64,000 nucleotides of DNA from Rhodobacteraceae bacterium NBU2976. GTDB lineage: Bacteria > Pseudomonadota > Alphaproteobacteria > Rhodobacterales > Rhodobacteraceae. A program made the position numbers and the translations under genes. Below the pieces are notes generated by a model. The model was not told the origin of the DNA. It searched no databases and saw only the letters and a program-made list of their open reading frames with translations. The stretch lies in the NCBI GenBank assembly GCA_023630215.1, contig JALPRQ010000001.1, forward strand, positions 248,001 through 312,000. Reading direction: 5' to 3'. Shown here piece by piece: positions 1 through 8,344 of the stretch. Position 1 is the first letter of the stretch. Each line of letters begins with the position of its first letter.

Positions 1-384
1 GACATCATCAGGGCCCATCCCAACACAGTCATCCAGCTTGGCCACGATCGCCTTGATATCAACCAGTTTACTGCCCGCGACCCCTTTTTCCGCTGCCAAT
101 CGCGCGGCAGTGCCTTCGAGAACACCGCGAATTTCAATGGCGTCGATCACGTCGCTGAACGTGAAAGATCGGACCATGAAACCGCCGCCGGCAACGCGTT
201 CCAGCAACCCTTCCTCGGTCAGGCGCGACATGGCTTCGCGCACCGGCGTGCGAGAGATGGCCAGTTCCTCGGCCAGTGCCACTTCGTAAAGTCGCGTTCC
301 ACCGGGAATATTCCCACTGATTATCCGCTGACGCAGATCAAACAGCGCACGTTTGGAATGAGTGTTTCCCGATGATACGGCCAT
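1..384 (-). CDS. GntR-family (FCD type) transcriptional regulator, 3' part missing
   Basis: DNA-binding regulator cut by the left window edge; 128 N-terminal codons are visible and stay open to base 1. Residues about 10-75 form a winged helix-turn-helix typical of the GntR/FadR family: a LYEVALAEELAISRTPVREA segment followed by a LTEEGLLER wing. The next residues (VIDAIEIRGVLEGTAARLAAE) match the first helices of the FCD ligand-binding domain. The ATG at 384-382 is chosen because the protein then starts a few residues before the domain. It lies downstream of, and on the same strand as, a dehydrogenase and a CoA ligase, so it may control that catabolic operon. The ligand is unknown. Confidence 0.85.
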   Translation of the reverse strand, partial: MAVSSGNTHSKRALFDLRQRIISGNIPGGTRLYEVALAEELAISRTPVREAMSRLTEEGLLERVAGGGFMVRSFTFSDVIDAIEIRGVLEGTAARLAAEKGVAGSKLVDIKAIVAKLDDCVGMGPDDV

Positions 385-409
385 AGCTTCCCCTTTCGAC
401 CCATAGGCA

Positions 410-419
410 ATGTATACAT
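410..419. promoter_or_regulatory. Palindrome ATGTATACAT, candidate GntR operator
   Basis: A perfect 10-bp palindrome lies 26 bp upstream of the GntR start codon and just after the end of the dehydrogenase gene. FadR/FCD-type regulators often bind short palindromes with a TGTATACA or TGGTATACCA core, so an autoregulatory operator is a reasonable reading. The assignment is inference from position and shape. Confidence 0.4.
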
Positions 420-444
420 GAAATCGCCGGGGCTTCGATAGGGT

Positions 445-1206
445 TTATTTCGGGCGCAATCGCGTTCCAGCATCAAGCCGGATGGTTTCCCCGTTCAAAT
501 AGCGGTTGCCGATGCAGAACTGAACCGCGTCTGCATATTCAGACGGATCACCAAGGCGCTGGGGAAACAGGATTTCGGCCGCGAGGGCTTTTTGGGCCTC
601 GTCCGGCAACGTGTAGAGCAGTGGCGTCAGGAATATTCCCGGTGCGATTGTATTGACCCGCACCCCAAACCGGGCGAATTCACGCGCTGCCGGAAGCATC
701 ATCGACACAATCCCCCCTTTGGACGCGGCATAAGCGGCCTGACCGATCTGCCCTTCAAACGCGGCGACCGAGGCTGTGTTCACGATTACACCCCTCTCGC
801 CGTCGGCCATCGGGTCCAGCAGGCTCATCCGATGCGCGGCAAGGCGCATGACATTGAACGTACCGATCAGATTGACATTGATGACCAGCTGGAACTGTTC
901 CAGCGGCATAGGTCCATCGCGACCAACCACACGGCCCGCCGCGCCGATCCCGGCGCAATTGACAACGATCCGGGCATCGCCATGCGTTTCGTGGACCTGA
1001 TCAAGCGCTGCATTGACGGAATCGGCGGATGCCGCGTCGGTTTTTATTCCGATGCCACCGATCTCGGTCGCGACGGAATTGGCGCGGTCTTCGTTCAGAT
1101 CAAGGATCGCCACCTTGGCCCCAAGGTCGGCCAATTTTCGCGCTGCCGCCTCGCCCAGTCCGGATGCGCCGCCGGTGACAATTGCCGATATGTCATTAAA
1201 TTGCAT
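445..1206 (-). CDS. SDR-family 3-hydroxyacyl-CoA dehydrogenase-like oxidoreductase
   Basis: Short-chain dehydrogenase/reductase of 253 aa, the usual length. It shows the nucleotide-binding TGGASGLG at residues 11-18, an Asp at 36 that favours NAD over NADP, and the catalytic Ser146, Tyr159 and Lys163 (YAASK). The overall pattern is close to type II 3-hydroxyacyl-CoA dehydrogenases (HSD10-like). It starts 3 bp after the stop of the upstream CoA ligase and is surely cotranscribed with it. In this setting it may oxidise a 3-hydroxyacyl-CoA made from the CoA-activated acid, or an alcohol or aldehyde intermediate. The substrate is inference. Confidence 0.85.
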   Translation of the reverse strand: MQFNDISAIVTGGASGLGEAAARKLADLGAKVAILDLNEDRANSVATEIGGIGIKTDAASADSVNAALDQVHETHGDARIVVNCAGIGAAGRVVGRDGPMPLEQFQLVINVNLIGTFNVMRLAAHRMSLLDPMADGERGVIVNTASVAAFEGQIGQAAYAASKGGIVSMMLPAAREFARFGVRVNTIAPGIFLTPLLYTLPDEAQKALAAEILFPQRLGDPSEYADAVQFCIGNRYLNGETIRLDAGTRLRPK

Positions 1207-1209
1207 GGC

Positions 1210-3045
1210 TTAATCTTTCTTTGCCAGAATTACACGCGGATCGTCCGAAAACAGGGTTTCCACAAGCGCGGCGCGATTTCGCAAGACCGCGCGCTGGTTG
1301 ACCGAGCCTTTGTCAGTGACCTCGCCCTGATCAAGGTCAAGCGGATCGACAAGGATGATCGCGCGGCGCACCGCCGTCGAAGAGCCGGGGGCAGTCGCCG
1401 AATATTTTGCAAGGTTCTCTGCGATATTTGCGCGAATGTTAGGATGCGCAAACAAGACGTCATCCTCAAGGGTCTCGCCCCCTTCGACCAGTCGTTCCAT
1501 CGCGGGGCGAAAGGGAACCAGCATCGCCCCCAGGGCATCACGCCCCTCGCCAGCGATGACGACGTCACGCGCCAAACCTGCCATCGCATCGGTCAACTTG
1601 GCGCGCAAAGGTCCCACACCAACCCACGTGCCGGTTGCAAGCTTGAAATTCTCGGCCGTGCGTCCATCGAAATAGAACCCTTTTGATGGGTCTTCGGGAT
1701 CAGCAAACCGCAACGCATCGCCAAGATTGTAGTAACCTTCTTCGTCAAATGCCTCTGCCGTCAGGGTGGGGTTGCGCCAATATCCCGGTGTAATGCTTGG
1801 CCCTTTCAAATGTGCCTCGAGCTTTCCATCAATTGGGACAAGCTTGAGCGTCAGCCCTTTGGACGGAATGCCGATATTCCCGGGAACGTCCTGAGGTTCT
1901 GTCGAAAAAAGGGCAAATGGCGCGGTTTCCGTGGAGCCAAGGCCCGTAGACAGAAAGACGCGCGTTCCCAGTGTTTCGACCGCCAGATTTTCAAGATCCC
2001 GCCATGTATGCGCGGCCATTGCCGCACCCGCATACATCATCAGTTTCAGGTCCTTGAAGAAGCTTTGGCGCAGGACCGGGTCGCGCTTCATTGCCTCGAC
2101 CAACATTTCGTAACCGGCTGGCACGTTAAAATACCAGTTTGGTGACACTTCCCGAAGGTTGCGGATTGTCTCGCCGATTAATTTTGGCGAGGGTTTTCCG
2201 GCGTCCAGATAAAATGTCCCACCCGAATAAATCACCATGTTGAACACTTTGGTCCCTGACGCGACGTGGTTCCATGGCGCCCAGTCCACCACGACTGGCG
2301 GTTCGTCTTTTAGATACTGATAGCAATCCAGCACCATTTCCTGATTGGAGCATAACATCCGCTGTGTCTGGATCACGGCTTTGGGCGATCCCGTGGTGCC
2401 TGACGTAAACATGAATTTTGCAACCGTGTCCGGACCGGTTGCCGCATTGGCATCGTCAACGGCTGTGCCGGGTTTCGTTGCCAGAATGTCCGACCACGCC
2501 ACGGCTGATTTGCCGTCCGTCAAGGTCAGGACCGGCAGGGTCTCACCAAATACGGCCGAGATCGCAGGGGAGAACGGTGTGACATCTTTGGCAAATATAG
2601 CGCCAGGTGTAATCTGATCCGCGATGCTTTTTAGCTTGGCGTAATCGTTCGACATAAGGCAATACGCCGGCGCAATCGCCGCCGAGGGCACGCCGACATA
2701 TTGTGCGCCCAACGCCATTAATCCATGTTCGATGGAGTTTTCTGACAGGATCAGCAATGGCTTTTCTGAATTTAATCCCATGTCCAGAAGCACCTGACCA
2801 ATGGCGCGGATTTGAGTATACATTTCGGAATAGGTGACTTTTATCCAATCGCCATCGGGACCGCGTTCCGCCATCCAGACCTGATCCGGTGTGGCATTGG
2901 CCCAATGCTTGATCTTGTCTGACAATCGATTAGGATAGGGCGGCAAATCGCCAGTTTGCCAAACTAGGATGGTGCCGTCGGGGCGTTTTTCCCAGGCGAT
3001 ATCAACATCCCAGAAGGCGACATCCCGCATCTTGGCATCACTCAT
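1210..3045 (-). CDS. Feruloyl-CoA synthase-like acyl-CoA ligase
   Basis: Adenylate-forming ligase of 611 aa, the long form typical of feruloyl-CoA synthases. The AMP-binding signature FMFTSGTTGSPKAV is near residues 211-224. The C-terminal half has the adenylate-binding GYYNLGD, then GRTAENFKLATGTWV, characteristic of the feruloyl/caffeoyl-CoA synthase branch, and an A10-like TDKGSVNQRAV segment holding the expected catalytic lysine. It would activate a hydroxycinnamic or related aromatic acid with ATP and CoA. It is transcribed divergently from the crotonase-MarR-amidohydrolase genes across a short region with a palindrome, and is followed 3 bp later by an SDR gene. Whether ferulate, coumarate or another acid is the substrate cannot be told from sequence. 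Confidence 0.85.
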   Translation of the reverse strand: MSDAKMRDVAFWDVDIAWEKRPDGTILVWQTGDLPPYPNRLSDKIKHWANATPDQVWMAERGPDGDWIKVTYSEMYTQIRAIGQVLLDMGLNSEKPLLILSENSIEHGLMALGAQYVGVPSAAIAPAYCLMSNDYAKLKSIADQITPGAIFAKDVTPFSPAISAVFGETLPVLTLTDGKSAVAWSDILATKPGTAVDDANAATGPDTVAKFMFTSGTTGSPKAVIQTQRMLCSNQEMVLDCYQYLKDEPPVVVDWAPWNHVASGTKVFNMVIYSGGTFYLDAGKPSPKLIGETIRNLREVSPNWYFNVPAGYEMLVEAMKRDPVLRQSFFKDLKLMMYAGAAMAAHTWRDLENLAVETLGTRVFLSTGLGSTETAPFALFSTEPQDVPGNIGIPSKGLTLKLVPIDGKLEAHLKGPSITPGYWRNPTLTAEAFDEEGYYNLGDALRFADPEDPSKGFYFDGRTAENFKLATGTWVGVGPLRAKLTDAMAGLARDVVIAGEGRDALGAMLVPFRPAMERLVEGGETLEDDVLFAHPNIRANIAENLAKYSATAPGSSTAVRRAIILVDPLDLDQGEVTDKGSVNQRAVLRNRAALVETLFSDDPRVILAKKD

Positions 3046-3075
3046 TCCGCTTCCTCCCGCACGATAATAGTTTAC

Positions 3076-3092
3076 ATGGAAACATTTTCCAT
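3076..3092. promoter_or_regulatory. Inverted repeat ATGGAAA-N3-TTTCCAT in divergent promoter, candidate MarR operator
   Basis: A perfect 7-bp inverted repeat with a 3-bp centre lies in the 92-bp gap between the divergent CoA ligase and crotonase genes. MarR-family repressors usually bind 16-20 bp inverted repeats in such divergent promoters, and a MarR gene is the second gene to the right. Binding is inferred. Confidence 0.55.
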
Positions 3093-3137
3093 TGATAGTG
3101 CCGATTGTCGACTCAAAAATGAACCAGGTGCCAGCTT

Positions 3138-3917
3138 ATGGGTTTTGTCTCGTTTGATCTTCAGGATGATATCGCTGTAATCGGGCTGAATCGTCCGGAC
3201 AAACGCAATGCCATTTCCGACAGTTTTGTTGAAGAACTGGACGGTATCATTACCGAAGTGGAATCAAAAGCAAAGGCCGCCGTGTTGTTTGGCCATGGAC
3301 CACATTTCTGTGCGGGTCTGGACCTGGCGGAACATGTGAAAAAAACCCCGTTCGAAGGGGTTCACGGCTCTCGCCGCTGGCATCAAGTGTTTGGCCGAAT
3401 GCAGTATGGAAAGTTGCCGTGGTTCGGCGCTTTGCACGGTGCCGTTGTTGGTGGCGGATTAGAGCTGGCGTCCTGTCTTCATGTCCGCGTGGCCGAAGAA
3501 TCCGCATTTTTTGCATTGCCCGAAGGACAGCGCGGTATTTTTGTTGGGGGTGGCGCGTCGGTGCGCACGGCACGGCTGATGGGTGTGGCGCGGATGACTG
3601 ACCTTATGCTGACGGGCCGTTCGATCACGGCATCGCAGGCAGAAAGCTGGAATGTTGTCCAATATGTTGTGCCCGAAGGTCAGGCAAAAGACAAAGCGAT
3701 CGAACTGGCTGGAAAAGCTGCTTCGAATGCGGAACTTTCCAATTATGCCATCATCCATGCGCTGCCGCGTATTCAGAATATGTCCGGAGAAGACGGCCTG
3801 TTTGTTGAAAGCTTCATCGCGTCGTTCACCGCAACCAGCCCCGAGGCCGAGGAACGTCTGAACGCGTTCCTGCAAAAGAAAGCCGGCAAGGTCACACGTC
3901 CCGGAGATGCTGTATGA
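3138..3917 (+). CDS. Crotonase-family enoyl-CoA hydratase
   Basis: 259-aa member of the enoyl-CoA hydratase/isomerase superfamily. The oxyanion-hole region HFCAGLDL is near residues 56-63 and GGGLELA near 105-111. Both acidic residues of classical hydratases are present as Glu109 and Glu129, with the same 20-residue spacing as in rat enoyl-CoA hydratase, so it should hydrate an enoyl-CoA. Next to a feruloyl-CoA synthase-like gene it is either a hydratase of the beta-oxidative side-chain route or a hydratase/aldolase releasing an aromatic aldehyde. No aldehyde dehydrogenase gene is seen nearby. Its last bases overlap the MarR start (ATGA). Confidence 0.85.
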   Translation: MGFVSFDLQDDIAVIGLNRPDKRNAISDSFVEELDGIITEVESKAKAAVLFGHGPHFCAGLDLAEHVKKTPFEGVHGSRRWHQVFGRMQYGKLPWFGALHGAVVGGGLELASCLHVRVAEESAFFALPEGQRGIFVGGGASVRTARLMGVARMTDLMLTGRSITASQAESWNVVQYVVPEGQAKDKAIELAGKAASNAELSNYAIIHALPRIQNMSGEDGLFVESFIASFTATSPEAEERLNAFLQKKAGKVTRPGDAV

Positions 3918-4387
3918 ACAAGCCCAGTGACGCGCTGATAACCGACGAACCGGTGGAAATGGGCCAGTTGGAAGATTCCTTTGGCTTTCTGGTTCGTATG
4001 ACCCAGGTGCGTGTTTTCGAGGCTTTTTTTAATGGTGTTGGGCATTTTGACCTGAAACCTGGCGAGTATTCTGTCTTGTGGATTATCTCGCTGAACCCGG
4101 GGGTTCGACAGGGAGAGGTAGCGCGGCGCTTGTCGATCAAGCCGGCACATATGACCAAGCTTATCCAACGGCTGGAGGCACGCGACTTCCTGACGCGACA
4201 AATCCCGGATAGCGATCGTCGTTCGGTGCGCTTGACCCTGACTGCCGCTGGTCAGACATTTGTCGACACGCACAAAGACGCCTATTTCACCTATTACGAG
4301 ATGGAAAATTGCCTCTCGGCTGTGGAAATGGCACAACTGACCAAGCTGTTGCAGAAATTCATCGGTATAGAGAAAGGGCGGTCATGA
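3914..4387 (+). CDS. MarR-family transcriptional regulator
   Basis: 157-aa winged-helix regulator. The DNA-binding core runs from about residue 45 to 110: GVRQGEVARRLSIKPAHMTK as the recognition region, then a wing with DSDRRSVRLTLTAAG, the classic MarR signature. It overlaps the crotonase stop and the amidohydrolase start by ATGA junctions, so all three are cotranslated. MarR proteins next to hydroxycinnamate genes commonly release DNA on binding the CoA thioester, which makes the divergent palindrome at 3076-3092 the likely operator. The effector is inference. Confidence 0.9.
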   Translation: MNKPSDALITDEPVEMGQLEDSFGFLVRMTQVRVFEAFFNGVGHFDLKPGEYSVLWIISLNPGVRQGEVARRLSIKPAHMTKLIQRLEARDFLTRQIPDSDRRSVRLTLTAAGQTFVDTHKDAYFTYYEMENCLSAVEMAQLTKLLQKFIGIEKGRS

Positions 4388-5259
4388 ATATCGACGATCT
4401 GATTGCCATTGACATCCATACCCATGCCGAAGAACCGTGCTGCACGCATCGCGATGACGGATATAATGAATTTCAGGCGGGCATGGCCGCTTATTTCAAA
4501 AACCCCGCCGGGGCCGAGGGCATGCTGCCAACCGTTCAGGAAACCGCTGCCTATTACCGCGAACGCAAGATCGGTGCGGTCATTTTCCCCGTGGATGCGG
4601 AACGCGAAACCGGATTCCGCCGCTATTCCAACGAAGAAGTCGCACAGATTGCCGCGGAAAATGACGATATTCTGATTCCGTTTGCCTCTATCGACCCGGC
4701 CAAAGGCAAAGCCGGCGCGCGTGAGGCCCGGCGTCTGGTTCGCGAATTCGGCGTCAAAGGGTTCAAATTCCACCCGACGTTCCAAGGATTCTATCCAAAC
4801 GACCGCGCCGCCTATACGATCTATGAAGCTATCGCCGAAGAAGGCGCTATCAGCCTGTTCCACACTGGCCAGACCGGCGTTGGATCCGGGATGCGCGGCG
4901 GGATGGGAATGCGGCTAAAATATTCGAACCCGATGTATCTGGACGATGTGGCTGTCGATTTTCCCGACATGCCGATTATCCTTGCCCACCCGTCATTCCC
5001 TTGGCAGGAAGAGGCGCTGGCTGTCGCCCAGCATAAACCAAACGTCTATATTGATATGAGCGGCTGGAGCCCGAAATATTTCCCGCCAATCCTTATCCAA
5101 TATGCAAATACTCTGTTAAAACATAAAATGCTTTTCGGCTCTGACTGGCCCGCGATCACTCCTGACCGTTGGCTGTCGGATTTCGAAAAAATCGAGATTC
5201 GGGATGAAGTCCGCCCTCTCATCCTGAAGGAAAACGCCAAACGGCTGCTGAAGCTTTAG
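4384..5259 (+). CDS. Amidohydrolase-2 family metal-dependent hydrolase
   Basis: 291-aa TIM-barrel amidohydrolase of the ACMSD/resorcylate decarboxylase-like family. The metal-binding HxH is His12 and His14 (DIHTHAEE). Further expected ligands appear in KFHPTFQGF, in LAHPSFPW and in the catalytic Asp of LFGSDWP near the C-terminus. Members hydrolyse C-N or C-O bonds or decarboxylate aromatic acids. Start: ATG overlaps the MarR stop (ATGA); a longer frame upstream is only the MarR coding region read in another phase. Context points to a step in aromatic acid breakdown, but the exact reaction is unknown. Confidence 0.85.
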   Translation: MNIDDLIAIDIHTHAEEPCCTHRDDGYNEFQAGMAAYFKNPAGAEGMLPTVQETAAYYRERKIGAVIFPVDAERETGFRRYSNEEVAQIAAENDDILIPFASIDPAKGKAGAREARRLVREFGVKGFKFHPTFQGFYPNDRAAYTIYEAIAEEGAISLFHTGQTGVGSGMRGGMGMRLKYSNPMYLDDVAVDFPDMPIILAHPSFPWQEEALAVAQHKPNVYIDMSGWSPKYFPPILIQYANTLLKHKMLFGSDWPAITPDRWLSDFEKIEIRDEVRPLILKENAKRLLKL

Positions 5260-5286
5260 GCGAGGGCACAGACATGGGAGGTAGAA

Positions 5287-6375
5287 ATGTCTAAACTATT
5301 TAAACTTGGTGGATTGGCCGTTGCCGCGGCTATGGCCACGACATCGGTTGGCGCACAGGAATTGCGCCTCGCACCCGCCGCTCCGCCGGCACACCCGGCT
5401 TACTATATGTACGAGAAATTCGCGACATTCCTGTCCGAAGAATCCGGCGGCGCAATGACTGGCACTATTCTTGGCCCAGAAGTGGTTGCGCTTCCGCAGG
5501 TTAAAGACGCGCTGGCCACTGGCCTGACCAACGTTGCAAATGGTCTGCCGCTTTATTTCGCTGCTGATTTCCCGGTGACGGGTGTCGCTGGTGACCTGGC
5601 ACTGATGGGCCGTAGCCCGCATGCCATGGCTTGGGCGATGACCGAATTCGCGGTGAATTGCGCACCGTGTCAGGATGAATTCAAAGCCTTTAACTCAGTT
5701 TTTCTGGGCGCTGGATCATCTGACGTTTACGTCTTGATCACAACCAAGCCGGTTCGAACCGCTGCAGATCTTGCTGGTCTGCGTCTGCGTTCCGGTGGTG
5801 CCCCTTATTCTCGTTGGGCCGAGAATTTTGGCGCGATCCCGGTGAATATGCCGGTTGGCGAAATGTTCGAAGCCATGAACCAAGGCACGATTGACGGCAC
5901 CATGTCTTCGCGCGTTGACCTGTTGTCCTTCCGTCTGATCGACGTGGCGAAATATGTCACGATCATTCCGTTGGGCACCTATCACGTGACGTCGAACTTC
6001 ACCGTGTCCGCGGATACTTGGAACGGCATGAGCGTTGAACAACGCGAACAGCTTGTTGCTGCTGCAAACCGCGCTGACCCGCAATTGACCGATCGCTGGG
6101 CATTCCAGCTTCCGGCAGCTGCAAATGGTGCGCTGGCTGACACCGACATCGAAATCATCGAACCGGATCCGGCATTCCTGGAAGCGTCTAACGCATTTGC
6201 ACAGGCCGACGTTGCTGCGCGTATTGCCGAGAACCCGTTGGCAGGTGATTTTGCGGCGTTGGTTGAGAAGTGGACCGCGATCGTTGATGAGATCGGTGGC
6301 GACCCGGAAGCCCTCGCTGCGCGTGCGCAGGAAGAAATCTGGGCAAATGTCGATTTGGCAACTTACGGTCAGTAA
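5287..6375 (+). CDS. TRAP transporter substrate-binding protein (DctP family)
   Basis: 362-aa periplasmic solute-binding protein. A Sec signal peptide covers about residues 1-23 and ends in SVGA-QE. The DctP-type region LRLRSGGAPYSRWAENFGAIPVN includes the conserved arginine that usually pairs with a substrate carboxylate, followed by GEMFEAMNQGTIDG. A GGGAGGT-like ribosome site precedes the ATG. It is the first of three TRAP genes and would deliver an organic anion, plausibly the aromatic acid degraded by the upstream genes. A strong hairpin separates it from the membrane genes. Confidence 0.92.
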   Translation: MSKLFKLGGLAVAAAMATTSVGAQELRLAPAAPPAHPAYYMYEKFATFLSEESGGAMTGTILGPEVVALPQVKDALATGLTNVANGLPLYFAADFPVTGVAGDLALMGRSPHAMAWAMTEFAVNCAPCQDEFKAFNSVFLGAGSSDVYVLITTKPVRTAADLAGLRLRSGGAPYSRWAENFGAIPVNMPVGEMFEAMNQGTIDGTMSSRVDLLSFRLIDVAKYVTIIPLGTYHVTSNFTVSADTWNGMSVEQREQLVAAANRADPQLTDRWAFQLPAAANGALADTDIEIIEPDPAFLEASNAFAQADVAARIAENPLAGDFAALVEKWTAIVDEIGGDPEALAARAQEEIWANVDLATYGQ

Positions 6376-6391
6376 GACCCGCTAACTTTGT

Positions 6392-6418
6392 CCCCGGCCC
6401 GTCCAATGCGGGCCGGGG
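6392..6418 (+). terminator. Intercistronic GC-rich hairpin after the TRAP binding-protein gene
   Basis: Ten perfect base pairs (CCCCGGCCCG / CGGGCCGGGG) enclose a 7-base loop, 17 bp after the binding-protein stop. There is no T-run behind it, so it is probably not a full terminator. It more likely acts as a partial terminator or mRNA 3'-end stabiliser that makes binding protein more abundant than the membrane subunits, as is common in binding-protein-dependent transport operons. Confidence 0.7.
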
Positions 6419-6442
6419 CATCTGTCAATGCGCGAGGTAACG

Positions 6443-6967
6443 ATGGATAAGCTTGGTGTGTTTGCCCTGAGAATCAGCAAGTTTTTCGCCCTTGTCGGGG
6501 CATTTGTCATTGTTGCAATGATGCTGGTTATCTGCGTTGACGTCGTCTTGCGCAATCTGTTCCGATTTTCATTCAATATGACAACCGAGGTGGTCGCCCG
6601 ATATTTCATGGTCGCGATTGCATTCATGCCATTGGGATGGCTGGAACTGCGGCGACAAATGATATCGGTAGAGCTACTGGATTTCGTTCTAAAACCCATC
6701 GTCCGACGGGCGATGGATTTCGCGATCTTGCTGATCGCAGCGTCAGTTTACGGCATCCTGGCCTATGCCAATTGGCTGAAGGCATTCAAAGAATATAACT
6801 CCGGCACGCTTGTCGAACTGGTGAGTTGGAAAATGCCGATCTGGCATTCTTATTTCATCGTACCCATTGGCTTCTCTCTTGCCGTTTTGGCGTGCGTGAT
6901 CGCCGCCCTTATTGTGCTGACACCGAATTATCAATCGCTGATCGAAGGCGAGTTCCATGAGCGTTGA
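6443..6967 (+). CDS. TRAP transporter small membrane subunit (DctQ family)
   Basis: 174-aa protein with four predicted membrane segments: FFALVGAFVIVAMMLVICVD, the region around YFMVAIAFMPLGW, FAILLIAASVYGILAY, and the C-terminal FIVPIGFSLAVLACVIAAL. These are typical of DctQ. The ATG at 6443 is preferred over 6428 because GAGG at 6434-6437 is well spaced for it. Its 3' end overlaps the DctM start by 11 bp. It forms the membrane complex with DctM. Confidence 0.88.
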   Translation: MDKLGVFALRISKFFALVGAFVIVAMMLVICVDVVLRNLFRFSFNMTTEVVARYFMVAIAFMPLGWLELRRQMISVELLDFVLKPIVRRAMDFAILLIAASVYGILAYANWLKAFKEYNSGTLVELVSWKMPIWHSYFIVPIGFSLAVLACVIAALIVLTPNYQSLIEGEFHER

Positions 6968-8240
6968 AACCGGCCTGTATGGCCTTGCAATTCTGGGCAT
7001 TCTGCTGGTCTTGCGCCTGCCCGTCGCGCTGTCCCTTATTGTCGTATCCTTTGGCGGAATCTGGCACATGATCGGCTGGAATCCCGCTTTCTTTGCCCTA
7101 CAAAGCACGCCTTATACCTTTGTTGCGAAATGGACGATGAGCGCCGTTCCAATGTTCTTGTTGATGGGCTTTGTTGCGTTTCACACGGGTCTGACAGGCG
7201 GATTGTTTTCCGCTGCAAAGGTGGTTTTGGCCCGACTGCCGGGCGGGTTGGCGATTTCGTCAATCTTCGCCTGTTCCGCATTTGCAGCCGTGTCCGGGTC
7301 GTCGCTGGCAACAGCGGCTGCCATGGGCCGCATCGCTATTCCCGAAATGGTCAAAGCCGGATATCGACCGTCGATTGCTGCGGGATCAATCGCCGCCGGC
7401 GGCACGATTGGGGCGTTAATCCCTCCCTCGATCCTGATGATCATTTACGGCGTGATCACACAGACGTCTATTACCAAGGTGTTCGTTGGCGGTATCTCAA
7501 TCGGGATCATGACGGCGGTTGCCTATTCTCTGGTGGTTCTGCTGATCGCATGGTTGCGCCCTGACGTAGTTCCGCGTCGCGCCGAGATTTCCGTTGAAAA
7601 CCCCAAAGGCGCGATCCTTCAGGTGCTGCCGATTGTGGCGTTGGTGGTTATCGTGTTTGGCGGTCTGTTCAAGGATTACTTTACCACGACCGAAGCTGGG
7701 GCAATTGGTGCTTTGGGGACCATTCTGCTGGCCTCGCTGATGAAACGCATGACCAAGAAAGCACTGATGGATTCGCTGATGGAAACCGTCGTGACGACAA
7801 GTTCGTTGCTGATAATCGGGATCGGCGCAACCATGTTTACCCAGTTTCTAAGCATGTCGGGTCTATCTGGTTTCTTGGCCAAATCCGTAACCAGCGCCGA
7901 ATTGAGCTATTACGAACTGATGTTCATTATCGTGCTGATCTATTTGATCCTGGGCACCTTCATGGAGCCGTTTGGGGCCATGTTGGTCACGCTGCCCGTC
8001 TTTATGCCCGTTCTTGAGGCGCAGCAGATCAGCCTGATCTGGTTCGGGGTTCTGGTCGTCAAACTGTTGGAAATCGGAATGATCACGCCCCCGGTAGGTA
8101 TGAATGTCTTTGTGATCAAAAATGTCGCCAGCCGTTACGCGTCGGTTGTGCAGATATTCAAAGGTGTCACCCCCTTCCTGATCGCTGATCTGATTCTGGT
8201 TGTGTTGGTGATTGTCTTCCCGGCGATGATCATCTTTTGA
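6957..8240 (+). CDS. TRAP transporter large permease subunit (DctM family)
   Basis: 427-aa polytopic membrane protein with about a dozen hydrophobic segments and DctM hallmarks: LLMGFVAFHTGLTGGLF, SGSSLATAAAMGRIAIPEM, GGTIGALIPPSILMIIYG, and near the end EIGMITPPVGMNVFVIK. It is the sodium-coupled permease of the TRAP system. It overlaps dctQ by 11 bp and closes the operon; no clear terminator follows before the LacI-type gene 104 bp downstream. Confidence 0.93.
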   Translation: MSVETGLYGLAILGILLVLRLPVALSLIVVSFGGIWHMIGWNPAFFALQSTPYTFVAKWTMSAVPMFLLMGFVAFHTGLTGGLFSAAKVVLARLPGGLAISSIFACSAFAAVSGSSLATAAAMGRIAIPEMVKAGYRPSIAAGSIAAGGTIGALIPPSILMIIYGVITQTSITKVFVGGISIGIMTAVAYSLVVLLIAWLRPDVVPRRAEISVENPKGAILQVLPIVALVVIVFGGLFKDYFTTTEAGAIGALGTILLASLMKRMTKKALMDSLMETVVTTSSLLIIGIGATMFTQFLSMSGLSGFLAKSVTSAELSYYELMFIIVLIYLILGTFMEPFGAMLVTLPVFMPVLEAQQISLIWFGVLVVKLLEIGMITPPVGMNVFVIKNVASRYASVVQIFKGVTPFLIADLILVVLVIVFPAMIIF

Positions 8241-8344
8241 CGCTGATTTGACTTTTCGAAGATTTGCGTTATCAGCCGGGGGTGATTGCGGTCCTGCTTC
8301 CTTCCGGGTAGGCTTGGCTGCACCTGGAACAGGTTTCTTGCTTC

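Noticed and set aside
592-1686. Long open frame of 364 codons on the plus strand
   Set aside because: It is antisense to the SDR and CoA-ligase genes, has no domain pattern, and follows from GC-rich codon use on the other strand.
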